Virus record (IMG/VR): IMGVR_UViG_3300024346_008609
Location: 1 to 41,277 of that record
Direction: 5' to 3' (one strand)
Source of the DNA: a virus
DNA length: 41,277 nt
Part shown: piece by piece, positions 41,261-41,277 of the stretch
How the letters are laid out: each line of letters begins with the position of its first letter
How positions within the stretch are numbered: position 1 is the first letter of the stretch
Position numbers and translations under genes: made by a program
Notes under the pieces: model-generated
The model's database searches: none
What the model saw: only the letters and a program-made list of their open reading frames with translations
What the model was told of the DNA's origin: nothing

Positions 41261-41277
41261 GGGGGCGAAAGTGATTT
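41261..41277 (+). ncRNA. ssrA: Possible 5' end of tmRNA, cut by the window edge
   Basis: The last 17 bases, GGGGGCGAAAGTGATTT, fit the conserved tmRNA 5' end, which has the form GGGG-N-G-x-x-x-GGxTTCGAC. The sequence stops just before the expected CGAC. A host-type promoter lies 74 bases upstream and no coding frame begins here. The tag frame and 3' half are outside the window, so this rests on the 5' pattern and context only. Confidence 0.4.

Noticed and set aside
1-41277. CRISPR array, integrase, insertion sequence or tRNA genes
   Set aside because: I saw no spaced direct repeats, transposase or integrase motif, or cloverleaf with CCA end in the intergenic stretches, which are short.

Overview
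The window reads as part of the genome of a large T4-like myovirus that infects a Bacteroidota (Flavobacteriia-like) host. The T4 lineage is shown by a recognisable head set: terminase large subunit (gp17), portal (gp20), prohead protease (gp21), core scaffold (gp22) and major capsid protein (gp23), together with a gp55-like late sigma factor, a gp5-like baseplate OB-fold protein and PhoH. The host assignment rests on four things. The encoded ribosomal protein bS21 is of Bacteroidota type. There is a DUF4494-like gene. The ClpC is of Bacteroidota type. Three promoters match the Bacteroidota consensus TTTG-N19/20-TAnnTTTG. The DNA is AT-rich, and starts are not preceded by Shine-Dalgarno sequences, as expected for that phylum.

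Layout. 1-11581 (+): a tightly packed, often ATGA/TAATG-overlapping series of glycan genes: glycosyltransferases, methyltransferases, a UDP-glucose dehydrogenase type enzyme, an NAD synthetase-glycosyltransferase fusion and GDP-mannose 3,5-epimerase. PhoH and a HAD-like protein lie inside it. 11581-18789 (+): late sigma factor, a small unknown, a large putative structural protein, baseplate spike-like protein, a beta-rich virion protein and small proteins. 18786-20221 (-): cupin-like and Cys-rich phage proteins. 20274-20531 (+): one small gene. 20603-36698 (-): head morphogenesis block and virion-associated unknowns, interrupted by a single + strand gene, bS21 (25553-25747). 36872-40051 (+): ClpC-like unfoldase and an M20-type peptidase, divergent from a UVR-motif protein (36222-36698, -). 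40048-41142 (-): a large unknown. 41157-41277 (+): a host-type promoter, small hairpins and what looks like the first bases of a tmRNA cut by the window edge.

How it may work together. The left island could make activated sugars (UDP-uronate, GDP-L-galactose/gulose) and transfer or methylate them; the target could be virion protein, phage DNA or host surface. Late structural genes repeatedly carry a 7-mer TATTTAT preceded by a purine, 4-15 nt before the start in eleven cases and 34 or 40 nt before it in two. This is a good candidate for the -10 element of the phage late promoter and implies leaderless or very short leaders. The right end differs from the rest: ClpC and the peptidase use CGT-type arginine codons and host-type promoters, and sit beside a UVR protein and a possible tmRNA. 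Together these could form a phage-encoded protein quality-control or recycling module working with host ClpP. That is the most interesting hypothesis in the window. No CRISPR array, integrase, insertion sequence or tRNA gene was recognised, and no gene-free stretch exceeds 300 bases.
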